This document shows, in pieces, positions 1-5,106 of a stretch of DNA of 5,106 nt. The notes beneath the pieces are model-generated. The model was not told the origin of the DNA, did no database searches, and worked only from the letters and a program-made list of their open reading frames with translations. The stretch is from Sedimentisphaerales bacterium (GTDB lineage Bacteria > Planctomycetota > Phycisphaerae > Sedimentisphaerales > SM23-30), in assembly GCA_016932145.1 (NCBI GenBank), contig JAFGDI010000169.1:1-5106 (forward strand), in the 5' to 3' direction. Made by a program: the position numbers and the translations under genes. Every line of letters starts with the position of its first letter. The first letter of the stretch is position 1.

Positions 1-5
1 ATTAA

Positions 6-45
6 GTTCACAGTTAACTTTGCTATTTATATAAAAACTGTGAAC
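6..45. repeat. 10-bp perfect inverted repeat after murD, possible terminator or operator
   Basis: GTTCACAGTT (6-15) and AACTGTGAAC (36-45) are exact reverse complements separated by 20 AT-rich bases. The dyad begins 8 bases past the murD stop. On the minus strand it could fold into a hairpin followed by TTAAT before the window ends. The stem has only four G-C pairs, the loop is long and no full U-tract is visible, so a classical intrinsic terminator is not proven. It could equally be a protein-binding dyad serving a gene to the left of the window. Confidence 0.5.
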
Positions 46-53
46 GGTTACCT

Positions 54-1379
54 TTAAAGCTCATTAACGAACTGACGGAAATCATTTCCTCTTTGCTGAA
101 AGTTTATGAACATACCATAGCTGGCACAGGCCGGGCTTAATAATACAGCATCTCCCGGTACGGCCAGTTTGCGGCATGTTTCGATAGCTTCCTTGAAGCT
201 CTCACAGCGTGAGAGTATAGGTCTTTTATCTGGTGGCAGCTTCGCACCTGCGGCCTCTATATCGTTTTGTAATTGCAGGGCTGTCTGGCCGATAAGCACT
301 GCGGCTTTGACATTGCCTACTACTTTTTCTGCCAGAGCGGTAAATGATATCTTCTTATCGTACCCACCCAGTATCAGTATCTTGCCGCAGGCAAAGGCAT
401 CAATAGCGGCAATAACACTTTCTGGGGTAGTAGCTATTGAATCATTATAATATTTAACGCCATCGAGTTCTCTTACCAGCTCCAGGCGATGTTCCAGCCC
501 GCAAAAACTCTCCAGTGCCTTTTGTGCCTGCTCTCTGCTGATCCCAATTTTAGCCGCAGCGGCAATAGCACCTTCAGCATTAAGCTGGTTATGCGCTCCC
601 GGTACGGTTAATTTAATATTGTGCCCCGGAATAGTTCGGTAAAATTCCTTTTTTGCATCTCCTATTTCCAACCAACTGTTAAGTTGTTCATCCTCGCCGC
701 ATAGAATTGCAAAATCTTCTTTTCTCTGATACCGCATTATATTCTGCTTTGCAAATATATAATTAGCCATAGTACCGTGTCGGTCCAGGTGGTTAGGAGA
801 GATATTTGTCACTACCGCGACATGTGGGCTCAATTTCAGGCTGGCCAGGTCTTCAAGTTGAAAACTGCTTAATTCCAGAACCAGTATGTCATCCTGACTG
901 ATATTGTCAATTTTAGCCAACAGGCTGCCTTTACCAATATTACCGCCGAGCCAGACCTTTCTGTCCGGTAGGCACTCTTTGACTATATGGTACAGCATAG
1001 CAGTTGTGGTGCTTTTGCCGTTACTGCCGGTGACTGCGAGCTTTACTGCCGGGCAATATTGCCAGAGCAGATTCATTTCTGTGGTTAATTCTGTGCCATG
1101 TTCCCGGGCTTTTTTAAGATAAGCATCTTCTGACGGAACTGCCGGGTTGACTATTATCAGGTCATTATCGGTAAAATCAGAGTCGATATGTCCGCCGAGA
1201 TGATATGAAATGTCCAGATCGGCCAGGGCTGCCAGACTCTCGCTGAGTTTCTCCGCCGGGTAGGTGTCAGTTACCGTAACAATTGCTCCGTGTTCGGCTG
1301 CGAATCTTGCTGCGCCCACGCCGCCGCCAAAGCGGCCCAGCCCCATGATCAGTACTTTCCTGTTTTTTATTCTGTTCAT
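54..1379 (-). CDS. murD: UDP-N-acetylmuramoyl-L-alanine--D-glutamate ligase (MurD)
   Basis: Cytoplasmic ATP-dependent Mur ligase that adds D-glutamate to UDP-MurNAc-L-Ala in peptidoglycan precursor synthesis. At 441 residues it has normal family length and all three domains. The N-terminal Rossmann-like domain carries GLGRFGGG (13-20). The central ATPase has the P-loop TGSNGKSTTT (117-126), ELSSFQLE (169-176) and HLDRHGT (197-203); K211 is positioned as the lysine carbamylated in E. coli MurD (K198). The C-terminal domain has HRLE (297-300), YNDSIATTP (311-319) and SPACAS (415-420). E. coli has a lysine where I315 sits in NDSxAT; I believe this is a lineage variant, not a defect. The ATG at 1379 places the nucleotide-fold motif at the usual distance, but no clear Shine-Dalgarno site precedes it. 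It lies 52 bases after the HD-GYP gene on the same strand, so co-transcription is possible. No other mur or division gene is adjacent in the window. Identity is very secure. Confidence 0.97.
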   Translation of the reverse strand: MNRIKNRKVLIMGLGRFGGGVGAARFAAEHGAIVTVTDTYPAEKLSESLAALADLDISYHLGGHIDSDFTDNDLIIVNPAVPSEDAYLKKAREHGTELTTEMNLLWQYCPAVKLAVTGSNGKSTTTAMLYHIVKECLPDRKVWLGGNIGKGSLLAKIDNISQDDILVLELSSFQLEDLASLKLSPHVAVVTNISPNHLDRHGTMANYIFAKQNIMRYQRKEDFAILCGEDEQLNSWLEIGDAKKEFYRTIPGHNIKLTVPGAHNQLNAEGAIAAAAKIGISREQAQKALESFCGLEHRLELVRELDGVKYYNDSIATTPESVIAAIDAFACGKILILGGYDKKISFTALAEKVVGNVKAAVLIGQTALQLQNDIEAAGAKLPPDKRPILSRCESFKEAIETCRKLAVPGDAVLLSPACASYGMFINFQQRGNDFRQFVNEL

Positions 1380-1431
1380 ACTATAAATCTTATTACTTTG
1401 CGCAATAAAATCAATAGATTAAAATAAAAAA

Positions 1432-2874
1432 TCAGCTAAGCAACTTATATATATCTTCTATACTTTCGGAGTTGATTTCTTTGAGAAACTTCATTCCAAT
1501 TGTGTACCAGCCGCCGCCATATTCCTTGTTGCGTACTACCGAGGCAAGGTATATAATATCAGGGGTGTTCCCCGGCGTTTTGATCGTGATATGCATAACT
1601 TTGTCATCCTCAAACTTAGTCATGCTGAGAATTCCAATACCGCCTTGAGAGATGTTATATACTATAACCTGATTTTTCGGGCCCAGTGTCCACTTCTCGC
1701 CATCTTTATTAACAGCCCGCAATATAGCATGTGCCCTGAAATATAATCGTGGAAATATGCGGCCTGAGGGATTACCCTCGTTTGGCTGCTTAATATTTAA
1801 CTCATTGAGTATATAGTTATTATTTGCCGAAAATGTCAGACTGTTCTGACCCAATAGCGAAAACTGAATAAAACTTTCAAATGCTTCCACTACCTTGCAG
1901 TCAAGCTGGTGCGGAGCCATTGCTTTTAGTCTTTCCAGGGCATCTTCTATTGAGATCACTTCTTTGCGATATGGTCTCGCTGCGGTCATAGCATCGAACA
2001 CATCTGCCACTGCCGCCATGCGGCCGGTAATCGATATTTCCTTGCCCTTCAGGCCCTGAGGGTAACCTGTTCCGTCCATTCGCTCATGATGCTGTACTAT
2101 TACATTCATTGCTTCAGGTGATATGCATGCATTTTTTTCCAGATAACATACTCCCTGTTCAACATGCCGATTAAAGTATTCTCGCTGTCTTTCGCTAAGC
2201 TCTTCTTCGTTATTAAGTATATCATTGGAAATAAATATTTTGCCTATGTCGTGCAGCAGGCCGCCTGTGCCTATGTCGCTTAATAAACCCGGGTCTTTTA
2301 TACCTACATGACAGGCAAATCCAATCAGTAAGGTACTGACATTTGACATATGAGTAGCGGTTAAAAAGTCATGTGCGGTTACATCGTAAAGATAGCGAAA
2401 TGCCCGGGGGTCATTCATTATCAGGCTGACTGTTGCTGAGCAGATGTCCTGACTTTTCTCTATTGATTCTCCTGAAATATCATCCTGGCATAACTGTTCT
2501 GCCAGAGCTATTGTCGATGAATATAATATTTCGCTTTTGCGTTCAATTAGTATTTCCTTGCTTTCAATTATGTCATTGATCGAGTTTTCTATTGCCTCAA
2601 AATAGGCCTTTTGGTCCTGGGCTGAAATGTAAACATATTTTATCCCGGCATCGAGCAAACGGGTATAATCCTTTTCGCTTATCGGCTTATTGTCGCTATT
2701 GTAAAGACTAAAGCCCGGCGGAGTAGATATGTAGATTTTTATCCCGTTGAGAAAATGAGGCGGAACACAGTTCAGGGGCACTGGCAGGTATCGCTCTCGA
2801 CACACCTCCATTACTGTTCCATCTGGACCATTGACTATTGACCCCAGAAGCTCTGTTTGGTATTCCTGGCTCAA
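1432..2874 (-). CDS. HD-GYP domain c-di-GMP phosphodiesterase with C-terminal PilZ domain
   Basis: Predicted cytoplasmic enzyme hydrolysing cyclic di-GMP, 480 residues with no signal peptide or membrane segment. Residues about 25-115 resemble the N-terminal domain often found ahead of HD-GYP domains, probably a sensory or dimerisation module. The HD-GYP domain spans about 165-335. It shows H175 in ATHMSNVS, the HD pair H208-D209 in LLHDIGK, H237 in HVEQG, H262-H263 followed by DGTGYP (267-272), and D291 in VADVFDAMTAARPYR. These are the metal ligands and the GYP signature of active members. A PilZ domain follows (about 372-475) with RLYFR (376-380, the RxxxR motif) and NISQGG (407-412, the [D/N]xSxxG motif), both expected to bind c-di-GMP. 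The start is TTG, chosen because GGGAG lies 6 bases upstream, the frame has no upstream ATG before a stop near 2918, and the next Met is residue 22. Domain identity is firm; activity and the process controlled are inferred. Confidence 0.93.
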   Translation of the reverse strand: MSQEYQTELLGSIVNGPDGTVMEVCRERYLPVPLNCVPPHFLNGIKIYISTPPGFSLYNSDNKPISEKDYTRLLDAGIKYVYISAQDQKAYFEAIENSINDIIESKEILIERKSEILYSSTIALAEQLCQDDISGESIEKSQDICSATVSLIMNDPRAFRYLYDVTAHDFLTATHMSNVSTLLIGFACHVGIKDPGLLSDIGTGGLLHDIGKIFISNDILNNEEELSERQREYFNRHVEQGVCYLEKNACISPEAMNVIVQHHERMDGTGYPQGLKGKEISITGRMAAVADVFDAMTAARPYRKEVISIEDALERLKAMAPHQLDCKVVEAFESFIQFSLLGQNSLTFSANNNYILNELNIKQPNEGNPSGRIFPRLYFRAHAILRAVNKDGEKWTLGPKNQVIVYNISQGGIGILSMTKFEDDKVMHITIKTPGNTPDIIYLASVVRNKEYGGGWYTIGMKFLKEINSESIEDIYKLLS

Positions 2875-2880
2875 ATTCTT

Positions 2881-2885
2881 CTCCC
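2881..2885 (-). promoter_or_regulatory. Shine-Dalgarno site supporting a TTG start
   Basis: On the minus strand GGGAG is followed by AAGAAT and then the TTG at 2874-2872. The 6-base spacing is suitable for initiation. It is the clearest ribosome binding site in the window and decides the TTG start of the HD-GYP/PilZ gene. Confidence 0.75.
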
Positions 2886-2903
2886 AGTTTTTACTAAAAT
2901 TGC

Positions 2904-2931
2904 ATAATACATTTTAATTCGCTTACAACAA
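2904..2931 (-). promoter_or_regulatory. candidate promoter of the HD-GYP/PilZ gene
   Basis: On the minus strand TTGTTG (2931-2926) is separated by 16 bases from TATTAT (2909-2904). The -10 element matches the sigma-70 consensus at five of six positions and the -35 at three. Transcription from about 2897 would give a short leader of about 22 bases that includes the GGGAG site. The region is AT-rich, so a chance match is possible. Confidence 0.35.
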
Positions 2932-2967
2932 ACAGTTCATCGACTCTTTTTGGTATTCACTTTATTT

Positions 2968-2993
2968 AAAAATGCCTTATTTTACGCATTTCT
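2968..2993 (-). terminator. weak hairpin, possible terminator of the upstream operon
   Basis: On the minus strand AAATGC and GCATTT form a 6-bp stem around a 10-base loop. A G-T pair and one more A-T pair extend it to about 8 bp, and TTAAAT overlaps and follows the 3' arm. Its position after the flavoprotein gene and before the HD-GYP promoter candidate suits an operon end. The stem has only two G-C pairs, so this is tentative. Confidence 0.22.
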
Positions 2994-3047
2994 TTAACTG
3001 GATGCCTGGTTTGAAATATTACAGAAAATAAATGTTTTGTAAGTTGG

Positions 3048-3188
3048 TTATTTGCTATAAGTAACTCTATAATATGCGTTTATAATATGATTAGTCGTTA
3101 TTTCACTTTTACCTGCCTGACTTATGAAAAAGCCCAGTTCTATTAATTCCCTTTGCCTTAATTTAGTTTCCCCTATGTCTATTTTCAT
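3048..3188 (-). CDS. possible 46-residue small protein, function unknown
   Basis: An ATG at 3188 opens a 46-codon frame ending in TAA, starting 16 bases after the flavoprotein stop codon on the same strand. The translation is mixed and protein-like (MKIDIGETKLRQRELIELG at its start), with a charged, probably helical N-terminal half and a C-terminal half rich in Ile and Tyr. It has no signal peptide or membrane segment. I do not recognise a family. The spacing would suit a third operon member, but no Shine-Dalgarno site precedes the ATG. The same frame stays open upstream to an ATG at 3281 inside the flavoprotein gene, which may just reflect chance openness. It could be spurious or a gene remnant. 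Confidence 0.25.
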   Translation of the reverse strand: MKIDIGETKLRQRELIELGFFISQAGKSEITTNHIINAYYRVTYSK

Positions 3189-3204
3189 AAAACGGGATGT
3201 CAGT

Positions 3205-4389
3205 CTATATCTCCAGACCGCAACAATAGCCGCTGGAGAATGCCCACTGGAGATTATATCCTCCCAGGGCTCCGGTAACATCTACAACTTCGCCTATAAA
3301 ATACAGATTACGGGCTAGTTTTGAACCCATATTTTTAGATGATAGCTCATTGGTTGATACGCCTCCTGAGGCAGCCTCTGCCTTACTAAAACCGGCAGTA
3401 CCTGATGGCTGAAAGTGCCAGGAATTGAAACTTTCAACTGCTTGACTGATCTGGCTGGCAGAGAGATTCGCTATTGCTATATCTTCATAATATCGCTGCC
3501 ATATCTGGAGGAACTTACGCGGCAGCCGACCGTGTAACAGCTTACTTATGGTTATCGAGCCGTCGCTGGCTCTGCCTTTTTCGATCGCATCTGTAAGATC
3601 GAAACCTGCCAGCCAGTCTATATGTATTTTCCCTTCATGGGGCCATATACAAGATATTTGCAATATGGCAGGGCCGCTCAGGCCATGATGAGTGAATAGC
3701 ACTTCTTCCTGGAATCTGTATCTCCCACAGTTTACTGTAGCTAATACTGAATTGCCTGTCAATTCGGCCATTAATGCTGCATCTGTTTTGTTATAATGTA
3801 GTGGTACCAGGGCAGGGCAAACTGGAATAATCTTATGACCATAATCGCGAGCTATGTCATAACCGATATCTGTAGTTCCGCATTGGGGCCAGGCGCAGCT
3901 GCCACTGGCAACTACCAGCTTTTCGCAACCGAAATGTGTATCGCCGACAGTAATTATATGTTCTTCCCCTGAGCGTTCTACTTTGCTTATCTGGCTGTTT
4001 AGTCTTATCAATACTCCACTATTGCGACATAATTCACAAAGCAGCGTTACCAGCTCACTGGAGCTGTGCTGGCAGAAATACCGACCATGATCACGAAGTT
4101 CCCAGGCGATGCCATTTTCTTCCAATAATGCCAGGGTATCCCATTGACTGAAGCGGGCGAGAGCGGATTTAACAAAATGGGGATTTTCGCTATAAAAATC
4201 GTCAGCAGAGCAGTCGTTATTAGTGAAATTGCATTTGCCACCGCCTGATATTGGTATCTTACCGCCGGCTTTGCCGCTTTTGTCTAGGATAAGTACCTTA
4301 TAACCCCTTTTACCTGCAACCTGACCACACATAAGCCCGGCGGCACCTGCACCTATTATTATTATATCGTATTTTTCCATTTTATCCAT
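3205..4389 (-). CDS. NAD(P)/FAD-dependent oxidoreductase, BaiN/HI0933 (YhiN) family
   Basis: Conserved flavoprotein of the HI0933/YhiN/BaiN family, 394 residues, matching the usual length of about 400. The FAD-binding N-terminus has GAGAAG (13-18) and the family signature GGKIPISGGGKCNFTN (42-57). Further family blocks are ASGSCAWPQCGTTDIGY (161-177), FTHHGLSGPAIL (232-243), SGTAGFSKAEAASGGV (329-344) and FIGEVVDVTGALGGYNLQW (364-382). The protein is probably soluble and cytoplasmic. Some family members have been linked to bile-acid or other enoyl reductions, but the physiological substrate of most is unknown, so none is assigned here. It starts 6 bases after the DUF192 stop, which suggests an operon with translational coupling. 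Two ATGs compete, 4389 and 4380. Neither has a strong Shine-Dalgarno site, and the second gives a start closer to typical homologues (MEKYDIIIIG). No frameshift or truncation is visible. Confidence 0.93.
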   Translation of the reverse strand: MDKMEKYDIIIIGAGAAGLMCGQVAGKRGYKVLILDKSGKAGGKIPISGGGKCNFTNNDCSADDFYSENPHFVKSALARFSQWDTLALLEENGIAWELRDHGRYFCQHSSSELVTLLCELCRNSGVLIRLNSQISKVERSGEEHIITVGDTHFGCEKLVVASGSCAWPQCGTTDIGYDIARDYGHKIIPVCPALVPLHYNKTDAALMAELTGNSVLATVNCGRYRFQEEVLFTHHGLSGPAILQISCIWPHEGKIHIDWLAGFDLTDAIEKGRASDGSITISKLLHGRLPRKFLQIWQRYYEDIAIANLSASQISQAVESFNSWHFQPSGTAGFSKAEAASGGVSTNELSSKNMGSKLARNLYFIGEVVDVTGALGGYNLQWAFSSGYCCGLEI

Positions 4390-4395
4390 CTATGT

Positions 4396-4896
4396 CTATT
4401 CTACTGCCATCGCCTTTATTGCTTCAGGAAATTCCAGCTTATCGCCGGGACGCAGCCCCAGTGCCCCGGCTCTGCCTGCTTTTAGTTCCAGTACATATTT
4501 TGCCGGTCTCTGGCTTCTATACAGCTCCGATGATCCGCTCCGAGGAAAACGCATATATTCAATATTGATTATCCGATCGTCCGGACCAATGAATATGCCG
4601 TCCAGGTCAAAAAGACAATTATTCATGTGAAATGTTCGCAGCCGGGCTTCAGGGAAAATAAACAGTATGCCTTCATTCCTCTGGCATGCTTCGCGGTACA
4701 TAAAGCCTCTGGCACGATCTACTTCGTTTATCGCCAATTCCAGCTCAAATTCCTCGCCAGAGATAGTCATTGCAGTTCTGGGCATACCTGATGGCTCTTT
4801 GACAGACTTCTTCTTATCGCAACCGGCGGTTAATACGACCATTACTATCAGCAGTGCTGAAATAAACTTGTTACTTTGTCTTTTTATTCTTTCCAT
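4396..4896 (-). CDS. DUF192 family lipoprotein
   Basis: Predicted exported lipoprotein of 166 residues carrying a DUF192 domain, a small fold of unknown biochemical role. Residues 1-25 form a lipoprotein signal peptide: basic start (MERIKRQSNK), hydrophobic core (FISALLIVMVVL) and TAGC, with C26 the expected lipidated residue. The DUF192 domain covers about 43-157 and shows DRARGFMYR (60-68), GILFIF (76-81), FHMNNCLFDLDGIFI (89-103), Y126RS and YVLELKAG (134-141). The usual FWMKN(T/C) motif reads FHMNNC, a His replacing the aromatic Trp. It is first in an apparent two-gene operon with the flavoprotein gene 6 bases downstream. No Shine-Dalgarno site precedes the ATG at 4896, and a promoter-like pair ends 6 bases before it, so the message may be leaderless. 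Family assignment is firm; function is unknown. Confidence 0.92.
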   Translation of the reverse strand: MERIKRQSNKFISALLIVMVVLTAGCDKKKSVKEPSGMPRTAMTISGEEFELELAINEVDRARGFMYREACQRNEGILFIFPEARLRTFHMNNCLFDLDGIFIGPDDRIINIEYMRFPRSGSSELYRSQRPAKYVLELKAGRAGALGLRPGDKLEFPEAIKAMAVE

Positions 4897-4902
4897 TCAA
4901 AT

Positions 4903-4930
4903 ATTTTAGTGACAACTGCTTACATGAAAA
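4903..4930 (-). promoter_or_regulatory. candidate promoter of the DUF192-flavoprotein operon
   Basis: On the minus strand TTTTCA (4930-4925) is followed after 16 bases by TAAAAT (4908-4903), matching the sigma-70 -35 and -10 consensus at four and five of six positions. The seventh base after the -10 is the A of the ATG at 4896, so a transcript from here would have little or no leader. That agrees with the missing Shine-Dalgarno site, but the DNA is AT-rich and the match could be chance. Confidence 0.35.
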
Positions 4931-5031
4931 GAAAATTCGCTCTTAAACCCATTTTTTTAACATCATTGCAACCCTGACAAGATATTTTATTAAACTTTTG
5001 ACCATAAAATCACTTTTTCCCAAAAAAACGC

Positions 5032-5059
5032 TTGTACTAAATGACAAAATCTATATCAT
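5032..5059 (+). promoter_or_regulatory. candidate promoter of the tRNA gene
   Basis: TTGTAC (5032-5037) and TATCAT (5054-5059) are separated by 16 bases. The -10 matches consensus at five of six positions and the -35 at three. Initiation would fall near 5066, about 10 bases before the tRNA 5' end, a sensible distance for a tRNA precursor. Confidence 0.4.
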
Positions 5060-5075
5060 TACAAGTCCTCGAAAG

Positions 5076-5106
5076 GGGCGGTTAGCTCAGTTGGCTAGAG
5101 CGTCTG
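5076..5106 (+). tRNA. tRNA gene, 5' part only, cut by window edge
   Basis: The last 31 bases match the 5' portion of a bacterial tRNA. They hold a 7-base acceptor strand GGGCGGT (5076-5082), T8-A9, a D-stem GCTC (5085-5088) pairing with GAGC (5098-5101), and a D-loop AGTTGGCTA containing the conserved GG. G26 and the start of the anticodon stem (TCTG) follow, then the window ends. The anticodon is not included, so the isotype cannot be read; the acceptor and D-arm resemble tRNA-Val or tRNA-Ile types, but this is only a resemblance. It is divergent from the DUF192 operon. Confidence 0.88.

Larger units (their letters stand above)
2875..3204. other. 330-base spacer between the flavoprotein and HD-GYP genes
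   Basis: No recognised gene occupies this AT-rich spacer. It contains the TTG-start ribosome binding site and promoter candidate of the HD-GYP gene, a weak hairpin at 2968-2993, and a 46-codon minus-strand ORF at 3048-3188 of uncertain reality. I saw no RNA gene, insertion-sequence end or riboswitch-like conserved block in it. Confidence 0.6.

Noticed and set aside
169..450. 93-codon open frame on the plus strand within murD
   Set aside because: It lies wholly antisense to a complete, motif-confirmed murD, and its translation shows no domain or ribosome binding site.
904..1122. 72-codon plus-strand frame with a hydrophobic look
   Set aside because: It is antisense to the MurD ATPase domain; its Leu/Pro richness comes from the complement of murD codons.
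1380..1431. Promoter or terminator between the HD-GYP gene and murD
   Set aside because: The 52 bases are AT-rich with a T-run after the HD-GYP stop, but no stem precedes it. The best -35/-10 pair (TTGATT-16-TAAGAT) is too weak to call. TTGCGCAA is a short palindrome, likely chance.
3048..3281. 77-codon version of the small ORF starting at 3281
   Set aside because: Its first 25 or so codons are an out-of-frame reading of the conserved flavoprotein C-terminus, so only the part from 3188 was kept as a doubtful gene. It is also not a frameshifted flavoprotein tail, because that protein already has normal length.
3124..3318. 64-codon plus-strand frame across the flavoprotein 3' end
   Set aside because: It is antisense to the conserved flavoprotein C-terminus and the small ORF, with no recognisable protein features.
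4047..4241. 64-codon minus-strand frame inside the flavoprotein gene
   Set aside because: It is an alternative-frame shadow of a confirmed gene.
4667..4909. 80-codon plus-strand frame antisense to the DUF192 gene
   Set aside because: It is the complement of the lipoprotein signal peptide and domain start; no independent evidence supports it.
4998..5003. TTGACC as an alternative -35 for the tRNA
   Set aside because: It matches the -35 consensus well, but no -10-like hexamer lies 15-19 bases downstream.
5076..5106. tRNA as an integration (att) site of a mobile element
   Set aside because: No integrase gene, duplicated tRNA end or foreign-looking genes are seen in the window, and the tRNA 3' end, where integration usually occurs, lies outside it.

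Overview
This window is bacterial chromosomal DNA with moderate, fairly AT-rich composition (judged by eye). It holds four protein genes, all on the minus strand, and the first bases of a tRNA gene on the plus strand at the right edge. The MurD N-terminus (GLGRFGGGVGAARF), its NDSIATTP motif, the WPQ-type NAD(P)/FAD oxidoreductase and the sparse use of Shine-Dalgarno sites remind me of Planctomycetota (Phycisphaerae-like). This is recollection of family sequences, not a search, so the taxon is tentative.

Layout, read in the direction of minus-strand transcription (right to left). A small DUF192 lipoprotein gene (4396-4896) is followed after 6 bases by a BaiN/HI0933-type flavoprotein gene (3205-4389), and the two look like one operon. 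Next comes a stretch of about 330 bases (2875-3204) with a doubtful 46-codon ORF, a weak hairpin and a candidate promoter. A c-di-GMP signalling gene follows (1432-2874), encoding an HD-GYP phosphodiesterase with a C-terminal PilZ domain. It starts at TTG behind the only good Shine-Dalgarno site in the window. After 52 AT-rich bases comes murD (54-1379), the D-glutamate-adding ligase of peptidoglycan synthesis. A perfect 10-bp inverted repeat lies just past its stop. On the plus strand, a promoter-like pair at 5032-5059 precedes the tRNA gene, which is cut off by the window edge.

Functionally this is mostly core or housekeeping content: cell-wall precursor synthesis, second-messenger turnover, a conserved flavoprotein and an exported small lipoprotein. 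No mobile element, CRISPR array, toxin-antitoxin pair or defence system was seen. The points most worth a second look are the HD-GYP/PilZ fusion, the possible leaderless start of the DUF192 gene, the small ORF after the flavoprotein, and the inverted repeat after murD. I did not find a convincing undescribed system.
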